Below, piece after piece: positions 7,345 through 13,823 of a stretch of 15,136 nucleotides of DNA; position 1 is the stretch's first letter; every line of letters begins with the position of its first letter. Both the position numbers and the translations under genes were made by a program. Source of the DNA: Candidatus Poseidoniaceae archaeon (lineage in GTDB: Archaea; Thermoplasmatota; Poseidoniia; Poseidoniales; Poseidoniaceae); NCBI GenBank assembly GCA_028822955.1, contig JAPKCL010000035.1, positions 1-15,136 on the forward strand, read 5' to 3'. The notes beneath the pieces were generated by a model. That model was not told the DNA's origin and did no database searches. It saw nothing but the letters and a program-made list of their open reading frames with translations.

Positions 7345-8584
7345 ACTTTCCAAGTTCCTCTCTCTGTTCTTGAACATGCCAAGGTACAGTTTCGTAGACT
7401 TCGGTAAAAATAGTTGAAGCAGGCGGATAAGGTCCACTTGCTAAATCTCCAAACTCACATGCGGCTTTGTATGATGCCATAACTTCATCATCAATTTTCT
7501 TAGCCAATGCTGTGTGACGGGTTTCATTCCATAATTCTGCCTTCATGAGATGTTCTTTGAGTCGTTCGATAGGATCTCCACCAGGCCAATGTTTGAATTC
7601 ATCACTTGGACGGTAGACCGAGGGGTCATCAGAAGAAGAATGGCCGCCTGCCCGATAGGTGTAGACTTCAATGTGAGTTGCACCTTTGCCAGCAGCAGCT
7701 CGCAAACGAGCCCATTTGGTTACGCTGTAGAGTGCGAGGAAATCATTTCCATCTACGCGGAAGGAAGGAATGTCATAGGCTAATCCACGTTCTGCAAAAG
7801 TTCGTCCACCTGTTGCAAGATTAGCGTGGGTTGAAATTGCCCATTGATTGTTGACGACATTGAGAATGACTGGTGGTTTGAATGTGGAAGCGAAGTTCAA
7901 TGCATAGTGATAGTCACCTTGTGCAGATGTTCCATCACCAAGCCATGAGATACACACTTCATCATCGCCTTTGTAGGCACTTGCCATTGCTACACCGACT
8001 GCTTGGGAGAATTGAGTTCCAACTGGAGATGAAATGGAGATGAATCGTCCTTCTTTCCAAGTATAATGAACTGGCATTTGACGTCCTTTTACGTTATCTT
8101 CTGTATTACCAATACAATGGCAAATCATACTGACCATGTCACGTCCACGGACAAATTGTGCACCAGGTTGTCGATAGGACGGGAAAATCCAATCTTGTGT
8201 TTCAAGCGCCATTGTTTGAGCGATTGCAATTGCTTCTTCGCCAAAAGACCGCATGTAGAAAGAAAGTTTACCGGTTCGTTGCATTTTGATCATCCGGTCG
8301 TCGAATATTCGGAGTCGCATCATGTATTCGAGTCCTTGAATCAAGGTCTCTGCATCCAAAAGAGGATTCCATTCACCGAGTGCAACACCATCATCGTTGA
8401 GCACACGAATCAAACCCGATGCATGAGCAACGGTGTCTTGTGCAGAACAGTTTGCAGGGTCTGGGCGATTCAAATCACCGGGTTGTTCGGTAAACTTGCC
8501 ACCAAAATCTGCATCCTCGCCGGGGCGGAATGGAGGCCGTCCGATAGTGTACGGCTTGGTAGTGGCAGTCACTCTCTCGGTCAT
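7343..8584 (-). CDS. bkdA1: Branched-chain 2-oxoacid dehydrogenase E1 alpha subunit
   Basis: Alpha subunit of the thiamine-diphosphate-dependent E1 that decarboxylates 2-oxoacids from valine, leucine and isoleucine and loads the acyl group on the E2 lipoyl arm. At 413 residues it has the longer N-terminal region typical of Pseudomonas BkdA1 (about 410), with SGLIRVLNDDG near residues 56-66. Further signatures: SFYMRSFGEEAIAIAQ (108-123), FPSYRQPG (134-141), the thiamine-diphosphate motif GDG (216-218) through NN (245-246), and the loop YRAGGHSSSDDPSVYR (310-325), which in animals carries the regulatory phosphoserines of the branched-chain enzyme. The YMRSFGEEA and SSDDPSVYR segments favour the branched-chain over the pyruvate enzyme. 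No kinase gene is seen here, so phosphorylation should not be assumed. The start is supported by GAGGTGG overlapping the lipA stop. Confidence 0.95.
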   Translation of the reverse strand: MTERVTATTKPYTIGRPPFRPGEDADFGGKFTEQPGDLNRPDPANCSAQDTVAHASGLIRVLNDDGVALGEWNPLLDAETLIQGLEYMMRLRIFDDRMIKMQRTGKLSFYMRSFGEEAIAIAQTMALETQDWIFPSYRQPGAQFVRGRDMVSMICHCIGNTEDNVKGRQMPVHYTWKEGRFISISSPVGTQFSQAVGVAMASAYKGDDEVCISWLGDGTSAQGDYHYALNFASTFKPPVILNVVNNQWAISTHANLATGGRTFAERGLAYDIPSFRVDGNDFLALYSVTKWARLRAAAGKGATHIEVYTYRAGGHSSSDDPSVYRPSDEFKHWPGGDPIERLKEHLMKAELWNETRHTALAKKIDDEVMASYKAACEFGDLASGPYPPASTIFTEVYETVPWHVQEQREELGK

Positions 8585-8588
8585 TGTT

Positions 8589-8595
8589 CCACCTC
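8589..8595 (-). promoter_or_regulatory. Shine-Dalgarno site of bkdA1, overlapping the lipA stop
   Basis: On the minus strand the junction is TGAGGTGGAACAATG. The lipA TGA overlaps GAGGTGG, and the GAGG core is seven bases before the bkdA1 ATG at 8584. This ties lipA translation to the dehydrogenase genes. Confidence 0.75.
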
Positions 8596-9622
8596 AGTTC
8601 ATCCCGCCCTTAAGAGGTACGGGTGTATAGTTTTCATCTTGAGCGACATACACATATGCGCCTGGCATTATTTCCGAGTTCTCGGAGTCCAGTGTTTTTC
8701 GCAGTAAAAGTCCGGCTTTGAAGGATGAGCGAACTAAAGGTCCACTCGCAATTCCAGCAAAACCCATTGCCATCGCTTCTTTTGCCCACGTGTCGTACAT
8801 TTCAGGGTCTGGGAAACGGTCAACCTTCAAGTGTTTTGCAGAAGGGGCGAGGTATTGCCCAATGGTGATGAGGTCTACACCTGCATCACGCAGCAGTTGT
8901 AAAGATTCAGTAATCTCTTCATCCCGTTCGCCAACACCAACCATCAGCGAAGATTTCGTGATGATGTCAGGCCGTAGGACTTTTGCTTGACGAAGAATCT
9001 CGAGTGATTGAGAAAAGGATGCTCGGTGGTCACGAACGGTTTTGTCGAGGCGGGGTGCACATTCGACATTGTGGGCGAAAACAGAGAGTGGGCTTCCATC
9101 GAGAAGGTGTGCGAGTGCCTCGTGATCTCCTGCGAGGTCTGAGCAAAGCAATTCTAGCGTAACATTGGGTTGGCGTTCATGTACTGCAGCGATGCATTGT
9201 TTGTAGTGGTCTGCTCCGCTGTCGGGGATGTCATCTCTGTTAACTACGGTAATAACGACGTGTCGAAGATTCATCGATTCAACAGCAGTTGCCAAATGTG
9301 ATGGTTCTTCAACATCAAGGGGTGGAGGTGTTTTGATTGTGCCAACAGCACAAAAGCGGCATCCACGAGTACATTCTTGCCCAGCAATCATGAATGTTGC
9401 ATCACCGCTGGCCCAGCAATCATGAATATTTGGGCAACGCGCCTCTTGGCAAACGGTATGTAAGGCATTGTCTTTGACCGCCGCTTTTGTTTTGTTGAAA
9501 AGCGCTTGCTGCTCTCCAGATGGGAGGGTGGTTCGAAACCAATCAGGTAGGCGTTCACGTTTTGCTTTTTGACGTAAAGCAGGAGGCGTTCTGGTCGCCA
9601 TCGGTAGTTGTTTGCTCGACAT
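8594..9622 (-). CDS. lipA: Lipoyl synthase, radical SAM
   Basis: Inserts two sulfur atoms into the octanoyl group bound to lipoyl domains, giving the lipoyl cofactor needed by the E2 protein encoded two genes downstream. Both iron-sulfur clusters are marked: the auxiliary cluster cysteines C58, C63 and C69 (CQEARCPNIHDC) and the radical SAM triad C84, C88 and C91 (CTRGCRFC). The conserved RSS that binds the auxiliary cluster is R298-S300. The ATG at 9622 is chosen because GGGGG lies seven bases before it; a GTG at 9643 in the same frame would add seven residues. The protein is 342 residues, somewhat longer than E. coli LipA (321), with about 42 residues after RSS instead of a short tail. It is the first gene of the operon. 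No octanoyltransferase (lipB/lipM) or lipoate ligase is in the window, so the octanoyl source is unknown. Confidence 0.96.
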   Translation of the reverse strand: MSSKQLPMATRTPPALRQKAKRERLPDWFRTTLPSGEQQALFNKTKAAVKDNALHTVCQEARCPNIHDCWASGDATFMIAGQECTRGCRFCAVGTIKTPPPLDVEEPSHLATAVESMNLRHVVITVVNRDDIPDSGADHYKQCIAAVHERQPNVTLELLCSDLAGDHEALAHLLDGSPLSVFAHNVECAPRLDKTVRDHRASFSQSLEILRQAKVLRPDIITKSSLMVGVGERDEEITESLQLLRDAGVDLITIGQYLAPSAKHLKVDRFPDPEMYDTWAKEAMAMGFAGIASGPLVRSSFKAGLLLRKTLDSENSEIMPGAYVYVAQDENYTPVPLKGGMN

Positions 9623-9776
9623 ACATGTTCCCCCTTGATTCACCCTATGCTTTGCCTTTCAAAAAGATGTGCTGTGGTCTTTTTTAGTCATGCGCCATTC
9701 AAACCGAGATTCAACATCAGATTCACATGAATTATTTTTGAGAGCATTGATGAGGGGAGAACGGTTCGAACAATAC
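9623..9776. promoter_or_regulatory. Divergent promoter region between lipA operon and the SDR gene
   Basis: About 150 bases separate the two divergent starts, so promoters for both units must lie here. The lipA ribosome binding site GGGGG is at 9630-9634 (minus strand). A/T-rich tracts at 9661-9665 and 9679-9687 could hold the minus-strand TATA element, and an AATTATTTTT tract at 9730-9739 could serve the plus strand. None is a clear archaeal BRE/TATA consensus, so exact boxes are not assigned. Confidence 0.4.
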
Positions 9777-10523
9777 ATGGCGCAACGGGTTGCATTGATT
9801 ACTGGCGGTGGAAAGCGCATAGGAGCAGCAACAGTTTCTCTCTTGTTGGATAATGATTGGTTCGTGTTTATTCACGTCCGTAATTCAATTGTAGAAGCCG
9901 AAGCAATTCTTCAAGCATATGAGCAAAAAAACGGTTCCAAAGCACAGGCCGAAATCATTCAAGCAGACCTCAATAGCGATGATGATTTATCAACGCTCAT
10001 CGGGGTCGTTCTCAACCATGAAAAAGTAAAATCTAATGGTGGATTACACGCCCTTGTACACAATGCTTCAATCTATAGTTCAGAAGACTACGAGTCGGTA
10101 AATCTTGAAACGCTGCGACTTAACAACCGACTTCATATCGAAGTCCCTTTTCTTTTAACTCAAGGACTTTTAACCCCTCTCAAATCCGGTAATGGTTGTG
10201 TAATTGGGATGATTGATACTTCATTGGGACGAGCTTGGAAAGGCTTGTCACACTACACTGCAAGTAAAGCAGGTTTGCGTCAATTAATGATGAATTTAGC
10301 AGGCGACCTTGCTCCGGAGATCAGGGTGAACTGTGTTGCCCCTGGTGCTATCATTGCAGCTGATTGGGAAAGCGAACACTTCGCATCAGTTATCGAGAAG
10401 GTACCTCTTGGGCGAGCAGGTGAACCATCTGATGTGGCACAAGCCATCTTCTTTCTCCTTAATTCAACCTACCTTTCAGGCCAAACTATCAACGTTGATG
10501 GCGGCTGGTCCGTTTCACCTTGA
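9777..10523 (+). CDS. Short-chain dehydrogenase, pteridine-reductase (PTR1/FolM)-like
   Basis: NAD(P)H-dependent oxidoreductase of the SDR fold, 248 residues. The cofactor motif is TGGGKRIG (residues 9-16), which fits the TGxxxRxG form of pteridine reductases instead of the classical TGxxxGIG. The active site reads D147, Y160 and K164: an aspartate exactly 13 residues before the tyrosine, where most SDRs have serine, and as in Leishmania PTR1 (D181/Y194/K198). HNAS at 95-98 corresponds to NNAG, and RVNCVAPGAI and TINVDGGW are standard SDR C-terminal motifs. From this a pterin or dihydropterin substrate is inferred. The start is uncertain: MAQRVALITG at 9777 fits the family, but ATG codons at 9750 and 9669 are in frame and none has a clear ribosome binding site. 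It is divergent from lipA and has no obvious partner; a FabG-type or general SDR is the alternative. Confidence 0.85.
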   Translation: MAQRVALITGGGKRIGAATVSLLLDNDWFVFIHVRNSIVEAEAILQAYEQKNGSKAQAEIIQADLNSDDDLSTLIGVVLNHEKVKSNGGLHALVHNASIYSSEDYESVNLETLRLNNRLHIEVPFLLTQGLLTPLKSGNGCVIGMIDTSLGRAWKGLSHYTASKAGLRQLMMNLAGDLAPEIRVNCVAPGAIIAADWESEHFASVIEKVPLGRAGEPSDVAQAIFFLLNSTYLSGQTINVDGGWSVSP

Positions 10524-10543
10524 GGCAAGTGCCGAGGGGTTTT
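10518..10543 (+). terminator. Hairpin plus T-run at the SDR stop codon
   Basis: CCTTGAGGC, loop AAGT, GCCGAGGGG, followed by TTTT. The stem spans the SDR stop codon and has three GC pairs at the loop, two opposed G/A mismatches (a tandem sheared G-A arrangement), then two G-T and two C-G pairs. Looks like an intrinsic terminator; stability is modest. Confidence 0.45.
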
Positions 10544-10574
10544 CTTCAAATCCTGTGTGCTGTTCGGTTGACTT

Positions 10575-10661
10575 GCAGGGATGGCTGAGGTGGTCAAAGG
10601 CGCCGGGCTTAAGATCCGGTCCCGTATGGGTTCGTGGGTTCGTATCCCACTCCCTGCACCA
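10575..10661 (+). tRNA. tRNA-Leu (anticodon UAA)
   Basis: Decodes UUA/UUG leucine codons. Acceptor arms GCAGGGA (10575-10581) and TCCCTGC (10651-10657) pair perfectly, with discriminator A at 10658 and an encoded CCA at 10659-10661. The anticodon stem CCGGG (10603-10607) / TCCGG (10615-10619) encloses loop CTTAAGA, giving anticodon TAA at 10610-10612. A long variable arm (CCC..GGG hairpin, about 10620-10634) marks it as a class II tRNA, and the T arm is GTGGG/CCCAC around TTCGTAT. The discriminator A and long arm agree with leucine. No intron is seen. It lies alone between the SDR gene and the surface-protein gene. Confidence 0.96.
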
Positions 10662-10680
10662 CACTCTCAAGATGAATTTT

Positions 10681-10701
10681 CCCCCTCGCAGAGGGGGTTT
10701 T
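10681..10701 (+). terminator. Strong hairpin terminator after tRNA-Leu
   Basis: CCCCCTC, loop GCA, GAGGGGG, then TTTT: a perfect seven-base-pair GC-rich stem with a T-run, in bacterial intrinsic-terminator form. It lies 20 bases after the tRNA and would separate it from the surface-protein gene downstream. Confidence 0.75.
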
Positions 10702-10720
10702 GTTGAACATTCAATGCAAA

Positions 10721-10731
10721 ACCGTTTAACA
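10721..10731 (+). promoter_or_regulatory. Possible TATA element of the surface-protein gene
   Basis: An AT-rich segment with TTTAACA is centred about 25 bases before the ATG at 10751, the distance expected for an archaeal TATA box if the transcript begins at or near the start codon. No Shine-Dalgarno sequence precedes that ATG, which agrees with a leaderless mRNA. Weak evidence on its own. Confidence 0.35.
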
Positions 10732-10750
10732 CTCGGTTGAACAGGCCACG

Positions 10751-13705
10751 ATGGTGAACAGAGTGTCCTCAGCGCATACAACTTCCGTCAACCGCCTTTT
10801 ACCCGTTCTTTTGGTCGTATTACTCATCGGCTCAATTCTTCCTATGACGGCACCTTCTTCACCCTCGGCATCAGTCGATTCTGTTCTTGAGGATGAGTCG
10901 AATGTATTGCCTACTGGCAATGATTGTAATGGGTGTCAATCGTACGACCTATACCTCGATGAAATGACATCCGAAGCCGGCGGAGATGGTTCAATCACTA
11001 CTGAAGAGCCATCTGGCTCGCACCAAGAAATGAGTGCACTGGGCGGAATTCAATTCCGTAGTAATGAAATGATTTCCGACCTCTCTGTTTACGGGCGAGA
11101 TAATACCGATAAGGTCACCTTGACCGTTTTCATGCAATTCAAAGGAACTGAAGGTTCTACTGCTGATGTCACGTATTCACTGAAATCCGGCGGCAGTGAA
11201 ATTGACTCGATCTCTGAAACTCGTGAAGACCCTTGTACTAGCAATGCACTCGGTACAAGCAGTTGCCCTTGGGTCACAACCACAATTGACTTTGAGATTC
11301 CTTCATCTGGATTCACAGTCGAGAATGGAGAACAACTCGAATTGAATATTGATGCACAAGCCACATGTGAGGGCAGTACTGGAGGCTTTGGTGGCGGAAG
11401 TTGTGAAGTGAATGTCGCTTTTGGCGATGTTGAAGATACTTCGGGAACTTCAAAACTCGAACTGAAAGCAAACGCATTAGCCGACTCCTCAGTCCGTGTT
11501 CACCGGCCTGGAGCAAGTTTCACAGACTCTGAAATCACTGAATGGTCTCCAAACCACCGTCCTGATTTCCGAACAATGCAATTCACTGTTGATGTCCGAG
11601 ACGCATTTGGGCGCGATGACATCCAAGGTGTTGATTTGATTATGAGCACACCAAACGGTGCAAATTCAGAATTCGATAAAACATTTGATGATGATGATCT
11701 TAAGTTGGATAACCAGGGCTTGATCGGCAATTATACATGGACCTATGATTCTGGAATCAGTGCTGGTGATTATCCATTGCGACTTGAAATCAGCGATGTA
11801 CAAGGACACACACTCGTCTTTGAACATTCAGGGATTACTTTTATCGAGCATGACATCTATCTCTCTCTCCCTTCATCTCAACCTGATACTGTTCTCATTG
11901 CTCCAGGGCAAACATCCAGTATTGAGTTTTTGATTGAACATACCGGTTCGACTTCTTCATCGATGAATATCATCTTTGATTTAGTTGGTTCACCTTTCCC
12001 TTCTTCATGGTCTGACCCTATATGGGATCAAGCCGGTGGATACACGCTCAATGGCGGTGGCACCTTTGCTCGCCCTATTCTTTCCTTTGACGTGGTTGAT
12101 GGAGATCTTACCAATGCCCCAAGCAGTATCGAAATCGAAGCTCGAGCATATGCAGATACTGAAAATGCTCAAAACGACCAAGTAGCAATCAAGACAATTG
12201 TTCTGTCGATTGAAGAATCCGATGTACTTGCGCCTCCGCGCATAGCAGTCTTCGAAGACTTTGAACATCAAATACAGATTGCCGATTCTACACGGGTTGA
12301 TGCCTATGATGAGACACTTTCACACTACGTCGACGCTGGTGATACCAAAGGCGAATTCTTTGTCGATGTTTTTAATGCTGGATTTATTACCGATTCATTC
12401 CGATTGCGGGTTACGGATTTACCTGACGCCTGGCAATTCAAATTCTTCGATAACGATACGGGAATGGAACTGACTGAGGAAGGAATTTATTCAATCACTC
12501 CCGACATTGGTTCAAATCAGATTCTCACCCTACGGATGGAAATTTTCCCGCCAAGTGAGCGCGATGCACAAGACATCGGTTTGGTTGAGTTTTCGGTCTC
12601 CAGTACCAGTGATACTGAACTCAGTACACAAATAGCGTTCACAGTTCATCGAACCTTTGGCATCTTAGTGGAAGTCATCGCAGACTCTGACGGTGGAACG
12701 CTCGGTACAGTTGGTCCTGTTTCACCAGGCTCAAGCATATATTACAACATGCGAATCACCGATTCAAGTGAAACACTCGGTCAAACAACATGGAGAATTA
12801 AAAATCCTGCTGAATTAGACCGAAACCTCGAAACTCCAGACGGTAATCCTGATTATGGTACTTGGGATTATGAGATCTCGAATGGGACAGAATCCAACAT
12901 CGTTGTCGTCTATCTCGAAGCAGATGAGCACGTCGACATCAAACTTGATTTGACTCTACGTTCGAAGGTCGAAGCCGGATTCCATACCATCTACGTTCGT
13001 GTCCTCGAAGAAGGCGTAGATTCTGAAGAGGCGCGTTACTTCGACTTACCAATCACTGTTGAAGTCCGAGATGATGTTCAACCAGGGCAACTTGAAATCA
13101 CCGATGCGAGTACTGAAATCATCCGATTTGAATCGGATGAAGAGCGTAACATCAATTTCAAGATCGATAACCAAAACAACATCCCTCTCGATGTGGTAAT
13201 CACTTTGGAAGAACCCGTTGGCTGGGATGGCTTGATTCGTGCATCCTCTGACCAAAACGGAGGAAGTTTCCTCCTGCTCACACTTCCTGCTTACTCGAGT
13301 AAAGATTTCTCTGTTGCTGTTACGCCACCTTCTAACTTGAAAGACGGTGATGATGTAAAGTTCACTCTAACCGTTACGCCGATGGATGAAGAAGTACCTT
13401 ATGACAGCGAATTCACACAAATCATGTCGTTTTCGTATAAGACCGAATGCTCTGGAATCGGATGTCTCATGAATGAAATTATGAATCCAGAGCCGCAAAC
13501 ATTGGCGCTTGGAATGGGTCTGGCATTTGTACTCATCTTTGCAGTTTATCGCCGTGGACAAAATGCTGGTGGCATGAGCGAACCTTATCAAAAGTGGGCC
13601 GAAGAAGAGTTGGATTTAGGACTCGAAACAGTAGAACCCGTTGTTGAATCTGTTGTCGAAGAAGATGATGATTTGGAACTTTTAGAGGAACTTGAAGAAC
13701 TTTGA
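10751..13705 (+). CDS. Large secreted, membrane-anchored surface protein of unknown function
   Basis: A 984-residue exported protein with no recognised enzymatic motif. Residues 16-32 are a hydrophobic signal segment (LLPVLLVVLLIGSILP), with cleavage likely shortly before SVDSVLEDES. A CNGC motif follows at 59-62, then a beta-rich acidic ectodomain. The part around 60-240 resembles a jelly-roll or CUB-like sandwich with further cysteines. Segments at about 515-640 (FFVDVFNAGFITDSFRLRV) and 790-880 (NINFKIDNQNNIPLDVVI) look like the Ig-like NEW3/CARDB repeats common in archaeal envelope proteins. A single membrane helix lies at about 915-933, followed by YRRG and a roughly 50-residue cytoplasmic tail rich in Glu and Asp. 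This inside-tail, outside-ectodomain plan is typical of Marine Group II surface proteins. The low Lys, high Asp/Glu composition suits an extracellular calcium-rich setting. It follows a terminator and seems to be its own unit. Adhesion or structural S-layer-like roles are guesses. Confidence 0.85.
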   Translation: MVNRVSSAHTTSVNRLLPVLLVVLLIGSILPMTAPSSPSASVDSVLEDESNVLPTGNDCNGCQSYDLYLDEMTSEAGGDGSITTEEPSGSHQEMSALGGIQFRSNEMISDLSVYGRDNTDKVTLTVFMQFKGTEGSTADVTYSLKSGGSEIDSISETREDPCTSNALGTSSCPWVTTTIDFEIPSSGFTVENGEQLELNIDAQATCEGSTGGFGGGSCEVNVAFGDVEDTSGTSKLELKANALADSSVRVHRPGASFTDSEITEWSPNHRPDFRTMQFTVDVRDAFGRDDIQGVDLIMSTPNGANSEFDKTFDDDDLKLDNQGLIGNYTWTYDSGISAGDYPLRLEISDVQGHTLVFEHSGITFIEHDIYLSLPSSQPDTVLIAPGQTSSIEFLIEHTGSTSSSMNIIFDLVGSPFPSSWSDPIWDQAGGYTLNGGGTFARPILSFDVVDGDLTNAPSSIEIEARAYADTENAQNDQVAIKTIVLSIEESDVLAPPRIAVFEDFEHQIQIADSTRVDAYDETLSHYVDAGDTKGEFFVDVFNAGFITDSFRLRVTDLPDAWQFKFFDNDTGMELTEEGIYSITPDIGSNQILTLRMEIFPPSERDAQDIGLVEFSVSSTSDTELSTQIAFTVHRTFGILVEVIADSDGGTLGTVGPVSPGSSIYYNMRITDSSETLGQTTWRIKNPAELDRNLETPDGNPDYGTWDYEISNGTESNIVVVYLEADEHVDIKLDLTLRSKVEAGFHTIYVRVLEEGVDSEEARYFDLPITVEVRDDVQPGQLEITDASTEIIRFESDEERNINFKIDNQNNIPLDVVITLEEPVGWDGLIRASSDQNGGSFLLLTLPAYSSKDFSVAVTPPSNLKDGDDVKFTLTVTPMDEEVPYDSEFTQIMSFSYKTECSGIGCLMNEIMNPEPQTLALGMGLAFVLIFAVYRRGQNAGGMSEPYQKWAEEELDLGLETVEPVVESVVEEDDDLELLEELEEL

Positions 13706-13823
13706 GTATTTCAACTGCAATTTTGCTGGTAAATGACTTACTGCGAGTCTCTTTCTTGGCGGTTCTACTCGAGTCAATACCCATGGAAATGAAGTATTGT
13801 ATGAACATCGCACCATTTCCCTT
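13706..13823 (+). promoter_or_regulatory. Intergenic region upstream of the repeat-rich exported protein
   Basis: The 118-base gap holds no gene. A short GCAA/TTGC inverted repeat and T-tracts near 13716-13756 could end the upstream transcript. GTATTGTAT at about 13794-13802 is centred some 26 bases before the ATG at 13824 and may be a TATA-like element of a leaderless promoter. No Shine-Dalgarno sequence precedes that ATG. Confidence 0.35.

Noticed and set aside
6947..7417. Plus-strand open frame of 156 codons opposite bkdA2
   Set aside because: Antisense to a complete, conserved E1 beta gene; composition not protein-like.
3589..8584. Operon as a pyruvate dehydrogenase complex
   Set aside because: Considered first because of the E1-E2-E3 order, but the E1 alpha SSDDPSVYR loop and N-terminal region, the E1 beta HSQSPEA/EPKR segments and the LpdV-like E3 favour the branched-chain complex. 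Substrate overlap cannot be excluded from sequence alone.
8066..8707. Plus-strand open frame of 213 codons opposite bkdA1 and the lipA end
   Set aside because: It crosses the junction of two well-supported minus-strand genes, has no family signature and no ribosome binding site.
10640..10661. tRNA-Leu 3' end as an integration (att) site
   Set aside because: No second copy of the tRNA 3' end and no integrase gene were found in the window; the downstream genes look like ordinary envelope genes.
10333..10740. Plus-strand open frame that runs from inside the SDR gene through the tRNA
   Set aside because: It overlaps the SDR gene out of frame and reads through a clear tRNA and terminator, so it is a chance frame.
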